This document shows, piece by piece, positions 1 through 6,814 of a stretch of DNA of 15,920 nt (position 1 is its first letter; each line of letters opens with the position of its first letter). Below the pieces are notes generated by a model. The model was given only the letters and a program-made list of their open reading frames with translations. It ran no database searches and was not told the origin of the DNA. Source of the stretch: Clostridiaceae bacterium (GTDB taxonomy: Bacteria; Bacillota; Clostridia; DSM-8532); the NCBI GenBank assembly GCA_012727625.1, contig JAAYGP010000117.1:1-15920 (forward strand), given 5' to 3'. The translations under genes and the position numbers were made by a program.

Positions 1-62
1 AGCTCACCGCGTGAGATCACCGCCTCTTTGCCGGCGCCGATGGCGCTCAGTGCCAAGAGCAC
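1..62 (-). other. Fragment reading as SelA (L-seryl-tRNA(Sec) selenium transferase), out of frame with rpsI
   Basis: On the minus strand, in a frame different from rpsI, the codons from 62 down to 3 read VLLALSAIGAGKEA followed by VISRGEL. From memory of the family, this matches the SelA segment that runs from the NNNAAAVLL stretch to VSRGELVEIGG, near the PLP-binding core. SelA makes selenocysteyl-tRNA. The match starts where the similarity of the overlapping ORF to ribosomal protein S9 ends. The first 57 bases contain 38 G or C, far richer than the genes that follow. Only about 20 codons are visible, with no start or stop. It could be a real neighbouring gene fused by deletion, but a chimeric contig end is more likely. 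The identification rests on motif recall over a short stretch. Confidence 0.55.
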
Positions 63-429
63 GGCGGGCTTTTTTCAAGCCGTACTTCTTACTTTCCTTC
101 ATTCTTGGGTCACGGGTTAAGTATCCGGCTTTTTTCAGTATCGGACGGAATTCTTCATCTGCCTGTACAAGAGCACGGGCAATTCCATGACGAATAGCAC
201 CGGCCTGGCCTGTAAATCCTCCGCCTACAACCTTTACAATTACATCAAATTTATTTTCTGTATCGGTAGCAACCAATGGCTGCTTTGATATAACTTTCAA
301 TGTTTCCAAACCAAAATAGTCATCCAGAGTGCGATTATTAACAGTAAAGTTCCCCTCACCGGGAATTAACCTTACTCGTGCAACAGAGCTCTTTCTTCTG
401 CCGGTTCCATAGTATTGTACTTTTGCCAT
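4..429 (-). CDS. rpsI: 30S ribosomal protein S9 (uS9), 3' end replaced
   Basis: uS9 is a small-subunit protein whose basic C-terminal tail reaches the P-site tRNA. The N-terminal VQYYGTGRRKSSVARVRL, the central GGGFTGQAGAIRHGIARAL and the KKYGLKKARRA segment are classic S9 signatures. The start ATG at 429 follows an AGGAGG site about 9 bases upstream and lies 19 bases after the rplM stop, so the two are cotranscribed. The oddity is the end. After KKARRA the family normally continues PQFSKR and stops at about 130 residues. Here it runs on as LGTERHRRRQRGGDLTR to a stop at 4-6, giving 141 residues. That extra tail is the out-of-frame reading of the selA-like fragment. The invariant SKR end is absent, so this is best treated as rpsI lacking its last few codons. 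Confidence 0.93.
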   Translation of the reverse strand: MAKVQYYGTGRRKSSVARVRLIPGEGNFTVNNRTLDDYFGLETLKVISKQPLVATDTENKFDVIVKVVGGGFTGQAGAIRHGIARALVQADEEFRPILKKAGYLTRDPRMKESKKYGLKKARRALGTERHRRRQRGGDLTR

Positions 430-448
430 CTGAAATCTGCCTCCTCCC

Positions 449-883
449 CTAAATATTCAGTTCAAGAACTTCCGGCTTTTGTGCATTGTGCTGATGTTCA
501 GAACCTGCATAAACCTTCAGCTTCTTAAACATTTTTCTTCCAAGACTGTTTTTTGGAAGCATTCTTTTAACTGCGAGTTCAAATACTCTTTCAGGATTCT
601 TTTCAAACAAGTGACGATATTTAATCTCCTTTAAGCCGCCTACATAACCTGAGTGTCGTCTGTAAATCTTGTTGTCCATCTTGTGACCTGTTAATACTAC
701 CTTATCGGCATTAATAACTATAACATAATCGCCGGTATCGACGTGCGGTGTGTATTCAGGTTTATGCTTCCCGCGCAGGATTTTGGCAACTTCACTGGCA
801 GCCCGGCCCAACACTTTTCCTTCAACGTCAACAACAAACCACATCTTCTCAACGTTCGCTGCGTTTGCCATGAATGTTTTCAT
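449..883 (-). CDS. rplM: 50S ribosomal protein L13 (uL13)
   Basis: uL13 is an early-assembling large-subunit protein that binds 23S rRNA. The 144-residue product has the family signatures VVDVEGKVLGRAASEVAKIL, RGKHKPEYTPHVDTGDYVIV, RHSGYVGG, the MLPKNSLGRKMFKKLKVYAG block and a final QKPEVLELNI. Length and ends are normal, so the gene is intact. The ATG at 883 is preceded by TAAGGAGGATACAC, a near-perfect ribosome binding site. rpsI follows 19 bases downstream, the conserved L13-S9 operon order. A long leader with hairpins lies upstream, so expression may be controlled at the RNA level as in other Firmicutes L13 operons. Confidence 0.98.
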   Translation of the reverse strand: MKTFMANAANVEKMWFVVDVEGKVLGRAASEVAKILRGKHKPEYTPHVDTGDYVIVINADKVVLTGHKMDNKIYRRHSGYVGGLKEIKYRHLFEKNPERVFELAVKRMLPKNSLGRKMFKKLKVYAGSEHQHNAQKPEVLELNI

Positions 884-1008
884 GTGTATCCTCCTTATAT
901 AAACTTATCCGGAATTATCCGAAGCATAATCAGTCAATTTTGTTTCAAACCTCGACTTGCCCAAGGTTTTACACCCGGCAAAAAACCGCCCTTGTAAAGC
1001 GGCGGTTT
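884..1008 (-). promoter_or_regulatory. Structured 5' leader of rplM-rpsI, candidate L13-type leader
   Basis: Between the rplM promoter and the rplM start lie two inverted repeats read on the minus strand. The first pairs 1001-1008 with 983-990 (AAACCGCC with GGCGGTTT, 10-base loop) and continues into a run of six T, so it looks like an intrinsic terminator. The second pairs 964-969 with 947-952 (AAACCT with AGGTTT). Firmicutes rplM genes often carry a conserved leader thought to mediate autoregulation by L13. Position and shape fit, but I cannot confirm the covariance model. The first hairpin could instead end readthrough from clpC. No ORF in 884-1215 looks real. Confidence 0.5.
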
Positions 1009-1010
1009 AT

Positions 1011-1039
1011 ATTTTAATACAGGGAAAGTATAATGTCAA
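1011..1039 (-). promoter_or_regulatory. SigA-type promoter of rplM-rpsI
   Basis: On the minus strand, TTGACA (1034-1039) is followed after 17 bases by TAAAAT (1011-1016), close to the vegetative consensus. An alternative -10, TATACT at 1027-1032, lies inside the spacer but has only a weak -35. The choice matters because the first would start RNA inside the upstream arm of the leader hairpin. Confidence 0.65.
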
Positions 1040-1215
1040 GATAAAATTGCGGTAAAATTAAAATACCTCTCTTATTCTCTCTTTATTTCGCTATTTTTCT
1101 TATTATCTCTCATTTTTTCATGTTTCATTTCACTTTTTGATAACTATAAAAGTGACACAAGTTATTTTTTAACTAATCCCAGGCGCTGTCATTATGCTGG
1201 AAGTTACAGTGGTTG

Positions 1216-3648
1216 TTATAACTTAACAAAATCCAGGGAGTCTTCCTTTACTGAAATTTTCACAGAGTCTCCCTCACGGATTTTTCCATCAAGCATATAC
1301 TCTGCCAGCTTATCTTCAACCATGCTTTGAATTGTCCGTCTTAAGGGTCTTGCACCATAAACCTTGTCATAGCCCTTTTGGGCAAGGAACTCTTTCACGC
1401 CTTCTTCGGCACTTAAAGAAATTCCCACTGCTTTAAGCCTTTTTGAAACTTCATTGAGCATTAATGCCGCAATTTCATTGATATTATCCTGAGTCAGCGG
1501 ATGGAAAACAATAATTTCGTCAACCCTGTTCAAAAACTCAGGACGAAATGTTCTCTTCAGCTCATTCATGACATTCTTCTTCATATCCTCATAGTCCCTG
1601 GCTTCGTTAACAATAGCCGTTGTGAAGCCCAGGTGCCTCGGCTCAACAATATCGCGGGCACCGACATTTGATGTCATTATAATAACTGTGTTTCTGAAAT
1701 CCACTACTCTCCCTGTGGAATCAGTTAACCTGCCGTCTTCAAGTATTTGAAGAAGAATATTGAAAACATCCGGGTGGGCTTTTTCTATTTCATCAAACAA
1801 CACAACCGAATAAGGCTTTCTTCGGACTTTTTCAGTTAATTGGCCTCCTTCGTCATAACCCACATAGCCCGGAGGTGAGCCAACAAGCCGGGAAACACTG
1901 TGTTTTTCCATATACTCGGACATATCAATGCGAATCATATGGCTTTCGTCACCGAACAGAGCTTCCGCAAGAGCTTTGGACAGCTCTGTCTTCCCGACAC
2001 CCGTCGGACCTAAGAATATAAAGGATCCTATGGGGCGTTTGGGATCTTTAAGTCCTACCCGTCCACGGCGTATAGCTTTCGATACCGCTGTTACTGCTTC
2101 ATCCTGGCCGATAACACGCTGATGCAGATTAACTTCCAGGAATTTAAGCCTTTCCATCTCTTCCTGGGCAAGGCGGCTTACCGGGATTCCGGTCCATGTC
2201 GCCACCACATCGGCTATTTCATTTTCCGTAACTTCGCCGGTGTTTTTCTGATTATGCATTCTCCATTCTTCCTTGCGGATATTTATTTCATCCTTTAATT
2301 GATTCTCCTGGTCCCTTAAAGCTGCGGCCTTTTCAAACTCCTGACTTATTATAGCGTCTTCCTTGAGCTTGTGAAGTTCTTCAATTTTTTGCTCCATCTC
2401 CTTAAGGTCCGGTGGTGCTATGAAACTCTTAAGCCTCACTCTTGACGACGCTTCATCTATTAAATCAATTGCCTTGTCGGGAAGATACCTGTCGTTAATA
2501 TACCGGACCGACAGCTTAACCGCTGCTTCCAATGCTTTGTCGGTTATTTTGACATTGTGATGAGCTTCGTATTTATCCCGGATTCCTTTTAATATCTCTA
2601 TTGCTTCCTCTTCACTGGGCTCGCCTATCAGTATGGGCTGGAAACGTCTTTCCAGCGCTGCGTCCTTTTCGATATGTTTACGGTATTCATCAAGTGTTGT
2701 GGCACCAATAACCTGTATTTCTCCCCTTGCAAGCAACGGTTTAAGGATATTAGATGCGTCAATGGCCCCCTCAGCGGCTCCGGCACCGATTATGGTGTGC
2801 AGTTCATCAATAAACAAAATAACATTTCCTGAGTTGCGGATTTCCTCGATGGATTTTTTAAGCCTGTCTTCAAATTCACCGCGGTATTTGGCACCGGCCA
2901 CCATTGAAGACAAATCCAGCGTAACCACACGTTTATCTTTTAAAGTTTCAGGAATATTTCCCTCGATAATTTTCTGAGCAAGTCCTTCGCATATTGCGGT
3001 CTTTCCCACTCCCGGCTCACCTATAAGGCACGGGTTGTTTTTGGTTCTGCGGCTTAAAATCTGGATTATCCTCTCAATCTCCTTGTCCCGGCCAATAACC
3101 GGATCTATCTTCCCGTCCCTGGCCATAACGGTTAAGTCACGGCCAAACTGATCAAGAGTGGGTGTTTCCAAATCTTCCATTTTCGGTTTCCCCGCAGCGA
3201 CAGACGCGGGCGTGTCCTCCTGAAGCATGGTGATGATGTTGTCATATAACTTATGCACATCAACACCAAGGTTCATCATTATGCGAACCGCAATACTTTC
3301 TCCCTCGCGAAGAATACCCAGGAGAATATGTTCCGTTCCTATAAAATTATGCCCCATGCGCCTTGTTTCTGCATAGGAGAGCTCCAATACCCTTTTTGTT
3401 CTGGGAGTGTATCCGGTAATGAGCTGTCCGGGCTCTCCCTTTCCTATAATACTGAGGATGCTTTCCATTACTTTTTGATCTGTAATACCATTTTGCATAA
3501 GCACGCTTGCGGCAATTCCGGTACCCTCTTTTACAAGCCCCCAGAGAATATGCTCCGTTCCGATATAGTTATGGCTGAGGGCAGATGAGCATTCTTTTGC
3601 CAGGTTCAGCGCTTTGGCAGCTTTTTGCGTAAATCTTCCGTATATCAT
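1216..3648 (-). CDS. clpC: ATP-dependent Clp protease ATP-binding subunit ClpC
   Basis: ClpC is a cytoplasmic AAA+ unfoldase that feeds phosphoarginine-marked or adaptor-delivered proteins to ClpP. The 810-residue product shows two Clp N repeats (about 1-140, with HNYIGTEHILWGL and HNFIGTEHILLGI), a first AAA module with Walker A GEPGVGKT (210-217) and Walker B ILFIDE (277-282), and a coiled middle domain with a UVR-like segment (about 430-460). The second AAA module has Walker A GPTGVGKT (547-554) and Walker B VVLFDE (615-620), followed by a C-terminal D2-small domain. The middle domain and UVR segment separate ClpC from ClpB and ClpA. The ATG at 3648 has GAGGTG about 8 bases upstream. It is the last gene of the ctsR operon, 56 bases after mcsB. 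No convincing terminator directly follows it. Confidence 0.97.
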   Translation of the reverse strand: MIYGRFTQKAAKALNLAKECSSALSHNYIGTEHILWGLVKEGTGIAASVLMQNGITDQKVMESILSIIGKGEPGQLITGYTPRTKRVLELSYAETRRMGHNFIGTEHILLGILREGESIAVRIMMNLGVDVHKLYDNIITMLQEDTPASVAAGKPKMEDLETPTLDQFGRDLTVMARDGKIDPVIGRDKEIERIIQILSRRTKNNPCLIGEPGVGKTAICEGLAQKIIEGNIPETLKDKRVVTLDLSSMVAGAKYRGEFEDRLKKSIEEIRNSGNVILFIDELHTIIGAGAAEGAIDASNILKPLLARGEIQVIGATTLDEYRKHIEKDAALERRFQPILIGEPSEEEAIEILKGIRDKYEAHHNVKITDKALEAAVKLSVRYINDRYLPDKAIDLIDEASSRVRLKSFIAPPDLKEMEQKIEELHKLKEDAIISQEFEKAAALRDQENQLKDEINIRKEEWRMHNQKNTGEVTENEIADVVATWTGIPVSRLAQEEMERLKFLEVNLHQRVIGQDEAVTAVSKAIRRGRVGLKDPKRPIGSFIFLGPTGVGKTELSKALAEALFGDESHMIRIDMSEYMEKHSVSRLVGSPPGYVGYDEGGQLTEKVRRKPYSVVLFDEIEKAHPDVFNILLQILEDGRLTDSTGRVVDFRNTVIIMTSNVGARDIVEPRHLGFTTAIVNEARDYEDMKKNVMNELKRTFRPEFLNRVDEIIVFHPLTQDNINEIAALMLNEVSKRLKAVGISLSAEEGVKEFLAQKGYDKVYGARPLRRTIQSMVEDKLAEYMLDGKIREGDSVKISVKEDSLDFVKL

Positions 3649-3704
3649 AAAATTTCACCTCTATTTATCCCTTTCTTCATTTAAATTGGTATTTTATCCT
3701 GCTG

Positions 3705-4745
3705 TTATGGGTTTTTATTTTTATTCATTATATTCCTTACAAGTTCCGCCCGGTAGATATCCCTTTCCCCGGGCTTTAACATCCTGCTTGTTTTCTTTTG
3801 CAATCCTGCAGGCTGAACCAAAAGCATCATTTCATTAATATCAGTAATGTCTATATCCTTTATTATGTCCAAATCAACACCTAATCTCAAATCCGAAAGA
3901 CGCTTCAGGGTCTCAACGGTGTCTATTATCCTTGCGTTTTTCAATATGCCGTAGGATCTGAATACCATATCCTCCAGGCGGTATTTTTTCTGCTTATAAA
4001 TTTCCTGTCTTAATGTCCGCTCCTGCTCAATAATCTGCCGAGCAATATTATTAATACTAAGCAATATATCCTCTTCGCTTTTTCCAAGAGTTATCTGGTT
4101 TGAAAACTGAAACATATTTCCCGAAGCTTCCGTATTTTCGCCATACAAGCCGCGAACAGCCAGGCCAAGCTTTCCGAGGGCCTCCAGGACTGGTTTTATA
4201 TAGCCGGTCATGGACAGGGCAGGCAGATGCATCATTACTGACGCCCTTATGGCAGTTCCTATATTGGTTGGGCAGCTTGTCAGGTATCCGATGTTTTCAT
4301 CCCATGCAAAATCAATTTTTTCCGATAAAAGATCGTCAATACTGTTACATATGTTCCAGGCATTCGTAAGCTGCATCCCCGGAGCAAGGCACTGGATTCT
4401 CAAATGATCTTCCTCATTGATCATAATGGAAATCTGTTCATCCTCACTTAAGAGAATTCCACTGTATCGATCGCTTTCCAGAAGCTCCTTGCTTACCACA
4501 TGCTTCTCCATAAATTCAGCTTTGTCAAGCATGTCAAGGTCTGAAAAATCAATAAATCTGAAAACCCTGGACATGTTCTGATTGCCTGAAAAAAGAGCAT
4601 CCCTTGTTTTGTCAACTATCTCCTTTTGCATCTGAGGGGTGGGTTTGTGAGGAAAGGGATATTCCTTGAAATTTCTGGCCAGTCTGACTCTGCTGCTTAT
4701 TACAACATCAGACTCAGGCCCTTTTTCTATATACCATTTATTCAT
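3705..4745 (-). CDS. mcsB: Protein-arginine kinase McsB
   Basis: McsB uses ATP to phosphorylate arginines on misfolded proteins and on CtsR; phosphoarginine is the degradation tag read by ClpC. The 346-residue product belongs to the guanidino-kinase fold. Visible signatures are SSRVRLARNFKEYPFP (about 17-32), the ATP-binding RASVMMHLPAL, and RGLYGENTEASGNMFQFSNQ with the catalytic Glu loop. The C-terminal RDIYRA at 328-333 fits the RDxxRA motif known to form the allosteric phosphoarginine pocket in Bacillus-type McsB, so autoregulation is probably retained. It lies 12 bases downstream of mcsA and 56 upstream of clpC, as in the classical operon. Length is normal and nothing appears broken. Confidence 0.96.
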   Translation of the reverse strand: MNKWYIEKGPESDVVISSRVRLARNFKEYPFPHKPTPQMQKEIVDKTRDALFSGNQNMSRVFRFIDFSDLDMLDKAEFMEKHVVSKELLESDRYSGILLSEDEQISIMINEEDHLRIQCLAPGMQLTNAWNICNSIDDLLSEKIDFAWDENIGYLTSCPTNIGTAIRASVMMHLPALSMTGYIKPVLEALGKLGLAVRGLYGENTEASGNMFQFSNQITLGKSEEDILLSINNIARQIIEQERTLRQEIYKQKKYRLEDMVFRSYGILKNARIIDTVETLKRLSDLRLGVDLDIIKDIDITDINEMMLLVQPAGLQKKTSRMLKPGERDIYRAELVRNIMNKNKNP

Positions 4746-4757
4746 TCACCTCACCCC

Positions 4758-5255
4758 CTAATTTCTAACACTGGCTTTCTCAATCGCTTTTATTTTATCG
4801 CGTATAACAGCCGCCTGCTCATAGTCTTCCGTCTGAATGCATCGCTTAAGCTGAGCCTTTAATCCTTCAAGTTCCCTCGCTTGTCTGATTCTGTCGGGGA
4901 CTCTGGCAGGGATTTTTCCATGGTGTTTTACATTTCCATGAATCTGCTTCAGCATGGCTTGTATGCTATCTCCAAAAACCTCATAGCATTTTGAGCAACC
5001 CAGTTTTCCCGTCTTGTTAAACTCCCCGATTGACATGCCGCAGCCTTTGCATTTTACAGCATGAACCGGAGTGTTGGCAATGCTGCTCAAATTGCCAGGG
5101 CCCATAAACCCGGAAAGCAGCTTGTTTAAGTCAATCTTTAGTTTACTGCTCTCCCCGGCACATTGCTCACATACAAACATCTCCGTTTTCTGTTGGTTTA
5201 CTATCTGTGTAAAATGTACCGTGGCTTCCCTTTGTTTGCATAGTTGACATAACAT
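4758..5255 (-). CDS. mcsA: McsA, zinc-binding activator of McsB kinase
   Basis: McsA binds metal through Cys clusters and activates McsB. The 165-residue reading has CxxC pairs at 3/6, 29/32, 69/72 and 87/90, the family pattern of two four-cysteine sites, and a C-terminal UVR segment (about 127-162, with EDYEQAAVIRDKIKAIEK) that resembles the ClpC middle domain. I chose the ATG at 5255 rather than the in-frame GTG at 5267. AAAGGTGG sits 8 bases before the ATG and overlaps the GTG, and family members begin MxCxxC. The ctsR stop at 5272 is 16 bases upstream, so translation is probably coupled. Confidence 0.95.
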   Translation of the reverse strand: MLCQLCKQREATVHFTQIVNQQKTEMFVCEQCAGESSKLKIDLNKLLSGFMGPGNLSSIANTPVHAVKCKGCGMSIGEFNKTGKLGCSKCYEVFGDSIQAMLKQIHGNVKHHGKIPARVPDRIRQARELEGLKAQLKRCIQTEDYEQAAVIRDKIKAIEKASVRN

Positions 5256-5271
5256 AAAACTTGCCACCTTT

Positions 5272-5730
5272 CTATACTGTCAGGCTCAACAGCATATTCT
5301 TCAATATCATCATTCTTACTTCATCTCTGATCTCAGGAGAAACTCCCGAAAGAGCTTTATCGGATGTGGCTGCTTTCATAAGCCCGGCCCCCTGCTCGTC
5401 AATTATTTCGTAGTCCAGGAAGTTTTGTATAAAAATCTCGCAGGTGTGCTGTGACAATCTATCTCCTATAGAAGTAATTATATGCATTAAATATTCCCCA
5501 ACAGAATCGGTGTTTAAACGTCTTATGCTGATATACCCGCCACCGCCCCTTCTGCTTTCTACATAATATCCCTTATCTGTGGAAAATCGGGTGGATATTA
5601 CGTAGTTTATCTGGGATGGTACACAGTTAAAACGGCTAGCCAGTTCATTTCTTTGAATCTCTATGGCTCCGTCTGTGTCATTCATCATTTCCTTGATTAA
5701 TGATTCAATGAGATCACTTAATCTAGACAT
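5272..5730 (-). CDS. ctsR: CtsR, class III stress-gene repressor
   Basis: CtsR is a dimeric winged-helix repressor of clp genes. It is a heat sensor through a glycine-rich wing and is removed from DNA and degraded with help from McsA, McsB and ClpC. The 152-residue product has the N-terminal helix-turn-helix (about 20-50, with IQRNELASRFNCVPSQINYVI), the diagnostic wing RGGGGYI at 61-67, and a C-terminal helical domain ending LLSLTV. The ATG at 5730 has AAAAGGGTGAT just upstream. It is the first gene of the four-gene operon, with its own promoter and a candidate CtsR operator directly upstream, which indicates autoregulation. Confidence 0.96.
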   Translation of the reverse strand: MSRLSDLIESLIKEMMNDTDGAIEIQRNELASRFNCVPSQINYVISTRFSTDKGYYVESRRGGGGYISIRRLNTDSVGEYLMHIITSIGDRLSQHTCEIFIQNFLDYEIIDEQGAGLMKAATSDKALSGVSPEIRDEVRMMILKNMLLSLTV

Positions 5731-5749
5731 AATATCACCCTTTTCTGTC

Positions 5750-5766
5750 TTTGTCTATCTCTGACT
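5750..5766 (-). promoter_or_regulatory. Candidate CtsR operator
   Basis: On the minus strand the 17 bases read AGTCAGAGATAGACAAA. The known CtsR site is a direct heptad repeat, RGTCAAA-NAN-RGTCAAA; 15 of 17 positions fit, with one mismatch in each heptad. It starts 3 bases after the -10 box, so bound CtsR would cover the transcription start. Its position before ctsR itself makes autoregulation the obvious reading. Confidence 0.75.
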
Positions 5767-5769
5767 ATT

Positions 5770-5798
5770 ATTATACTTTAATTTTTTTCTTATTTCAA
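5770..5798 (-). promoter_or_regulatory. SigA-type promoter of ctsR-mcsA-mcsB-clpC
   Basis: Read on the minus strand, TTGAAA (5793-5798) is separated by exactly 17 bases from a perfect TATAAT (5770-5775). The spacer is A-rich. It lies about 40 bases upstream of the ctsR start and overlaps no other element. The repeat element at 5838-6032 begins some 40 bases further upstream. Confidence 0.82.
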
Positions 5799-5837
5799 GT
5801 ACCTGGTATTATGGTTCGCCAACGCTCGCGTTGTATT

Positions 5838-6032
5838 GTTACTGTTCACACCCTGACCCGATTCATGTTCTGCCAAAGTTGTCCCGGATATTGAGCAATG
5901 ACGGTTACTGTTTACAGGTTCTGTATAAATATATTGTGCAATAGCGGAAACTTTATCGGAATGAAGCTCTTGTTTCCGCTATTATACAATATCTGACCTG
6001 ATTAGTAACTGAATCAGGGTGTGAACAGTAAC
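5838..6032. mobile_element. 195-bp non-coding element with 19-bp terminal inverted repeats (MITE-like)
   Basis: The ends are perfect inverted repeats: GTTACTGTTCACACCCTGA at 5838-5856 and its complement at 6014-6032. Inside is a second, imperfect set: GTTACTGTTTACAGGT from 5904 pairs with ACCTGATTAGTAAC at 5996-6009, and inside that is a 21-bp stem. The segment 5904-5968 recurs at 11698-11762 and at 15849-15914. No ORF of note is present and I see no clear target-site duplication. Nested end motifs without a transposase suggest a deletion derivative of an insertion sequence, or a MITE. It fills most of the 394-base gap between the divergent ctsR and gntR genes, within a few bases of the gntR promoter. 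Confidence 0.65.
5931..5992. repeat. Long hairpin inside the intergenic element
   Basis: Arms 5931-5951 and 5972-5992 are complementary at 19 of 21 positions (the two mismatches are adjacent), around a 20-base loop. The innermost 12 pairs, AATAGCGGAAAC with GTTTCCGCTATT, are perfect. The left arm and loop belong to the 65-bp repeat shared with two other sites; the right arm is not conserved there. No T-run follows, so it is not a standard terminator. Confidence 0.8.
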
Positions 6033-6037
6033 TTATA

Positions 6038-6066
6038 TTGACTTGGGATCATACAAATTGTATTAT
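6038..6066 (+). promoter_or_regulatory. gntR promoter with palindrome in the spacer
   Basis: TTGACT (6038-6043) and TATTAT (6061-6066) are spaced by 17 bases. A perfect palindrome, ATACAA-A-TTGTAT (6051-6063), occupies the spacer and enters the -10 box. That is a natural place for an autorepressor operator, so binding by the downstream GntR-family protein is a reasonable inference. The -35 begins 6 bases after the edge of the 195-bp element. Confidence 0.55.
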
Positions 6067-6124
6067 TGATATAATGGCTGTTAAAAGCTTTTATTAGTCC
6101 ATTGAGTGTGAGCAAAAAGCGATA

Positions 6125-6814
6125 TTGGGAGTGTTTATTATCAAGCCTAATTTAAAAAACGGAATTTCATTAAAAGATCAGGTATACCAGAAAATCATTG
6201 AAATGATTTGCAACGGCCAGCTGCCACCCGATACAATCTTTACAGAAAGCCAGATGATCGAATTGTTTAAAGTTAGCAAGTCACCGGTGCGTGAAGCTCT
6301 TATTCAGCTATGCCATGAAGAGGTTTTAAAAAGCATACCCCGGTGCGGTTACCAGGTGGTGTCTGTAAGCATTAAAAGCATTCGCGATTTGACCGTATTA
6401 CGCCTTTATCTTGAGCTTTCAAGCCTTCCAAAGGTTATTGAGAATATAACCGATGAAAAAATTGAGTTTTTGAAACTTCAAAACAAGCAGCGCATAGAAC
6501 TGGCCAAAACAAACGAAAATATATGGGCTATGTGGCGCAACAATGTCAATTTTCACATCAGTTTAGTTGATTGCGCCGGAAATGACCAGGTTACAAAGGC
6601 TGTGGAACGTGCCCTTTCCACCTGCACTCGTGCTTTCGCCCAGCTTTATACCGTTCAGAGCTCTCTTGTTTACCCGGATACCGGAAATTTTCACGACTTA
6701 ATAGTGGATGATCTCGAAAGACGTTCCCTGGACGATACCCGGGAACACCTTGAGCGTGATATACACCTGATGGAGAAAACTCTTCTTTACACCAGCGGGG
6801 AAGAATATAAGTAA
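6125..6814 (+). CDS. GntR-family transcriptional regulator, FadR/FCD subfamily
   Basis: This is a predicted ligand-responsive DNA-binding protein of up to 229 residues. The N-terminal winged helix (about 14-80) contains SLKDQVYQKIIEMI, FTESQMIELFKVSKSPVREAL and the wing IPRCGYQVV. The C-terminal helical half has histidines at 144 (NFHISL), 190 (NFHDLI) and 208/214, as expected for the metal-binding FCD domain; the usual Asp before FH appears to be Asn140. The effector is unknown. The start is uncertain. The TTG at 6125 has little ribosome binding site; GTG at 6131 follows GGGA with no spacer; GGGAG is best spaced for an ATT or ATC codon near 6137-6142. It is convergent with the cysteine desulfidase gene, which is a plausible but unproven target. 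Confidence 0.88.
   Translation: MGVFIIKPNLKNGISLKDQVYQKIIEMICNGQLPPDTIFTESQMIELFKVSKSPVREALIQLCHEEVLKSIPRCGYQVVSVSIKSIRDLTVLRLYLELSSLPKVIENITDEKIEFLKLQNKQRIELAKTNENIWAMWRNNVNFHISLVDCAGNDQVTKAVERALSTCTRAFAQLYTVQSSLVYPDTGNFHDLIVDDLERRSLDDTREHLERDIHLMEKTLLYTSGEEYK

Noticed and set aside
743..997. 84-codon plus-strand reading across the rplM start and leader
   Set aside because: It is antisense to rplM for most of its length, has no ribosome site and no recognisable domain.
1200..1225. Hairpin around the clpC stop (AAGTTA with TAACTT)
   Set aside because: Only six A+T pairs overlapping the stop codon and no T-run; too weak to call a terminator.
5931..5992. Bidirectional terminator between ctsR and gntR
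   Set aside because: The genes diverge here so no terminator is needed, neither arm is followed by a T-run, and half of the structure belongs to a dispersed repeat.
5838..6032. CRISPR array or phage attachment site
   Set aside because: Repeats are inverted and nested rather than regularly spaced direct repeats, and no integrase or cas gene is nearby.
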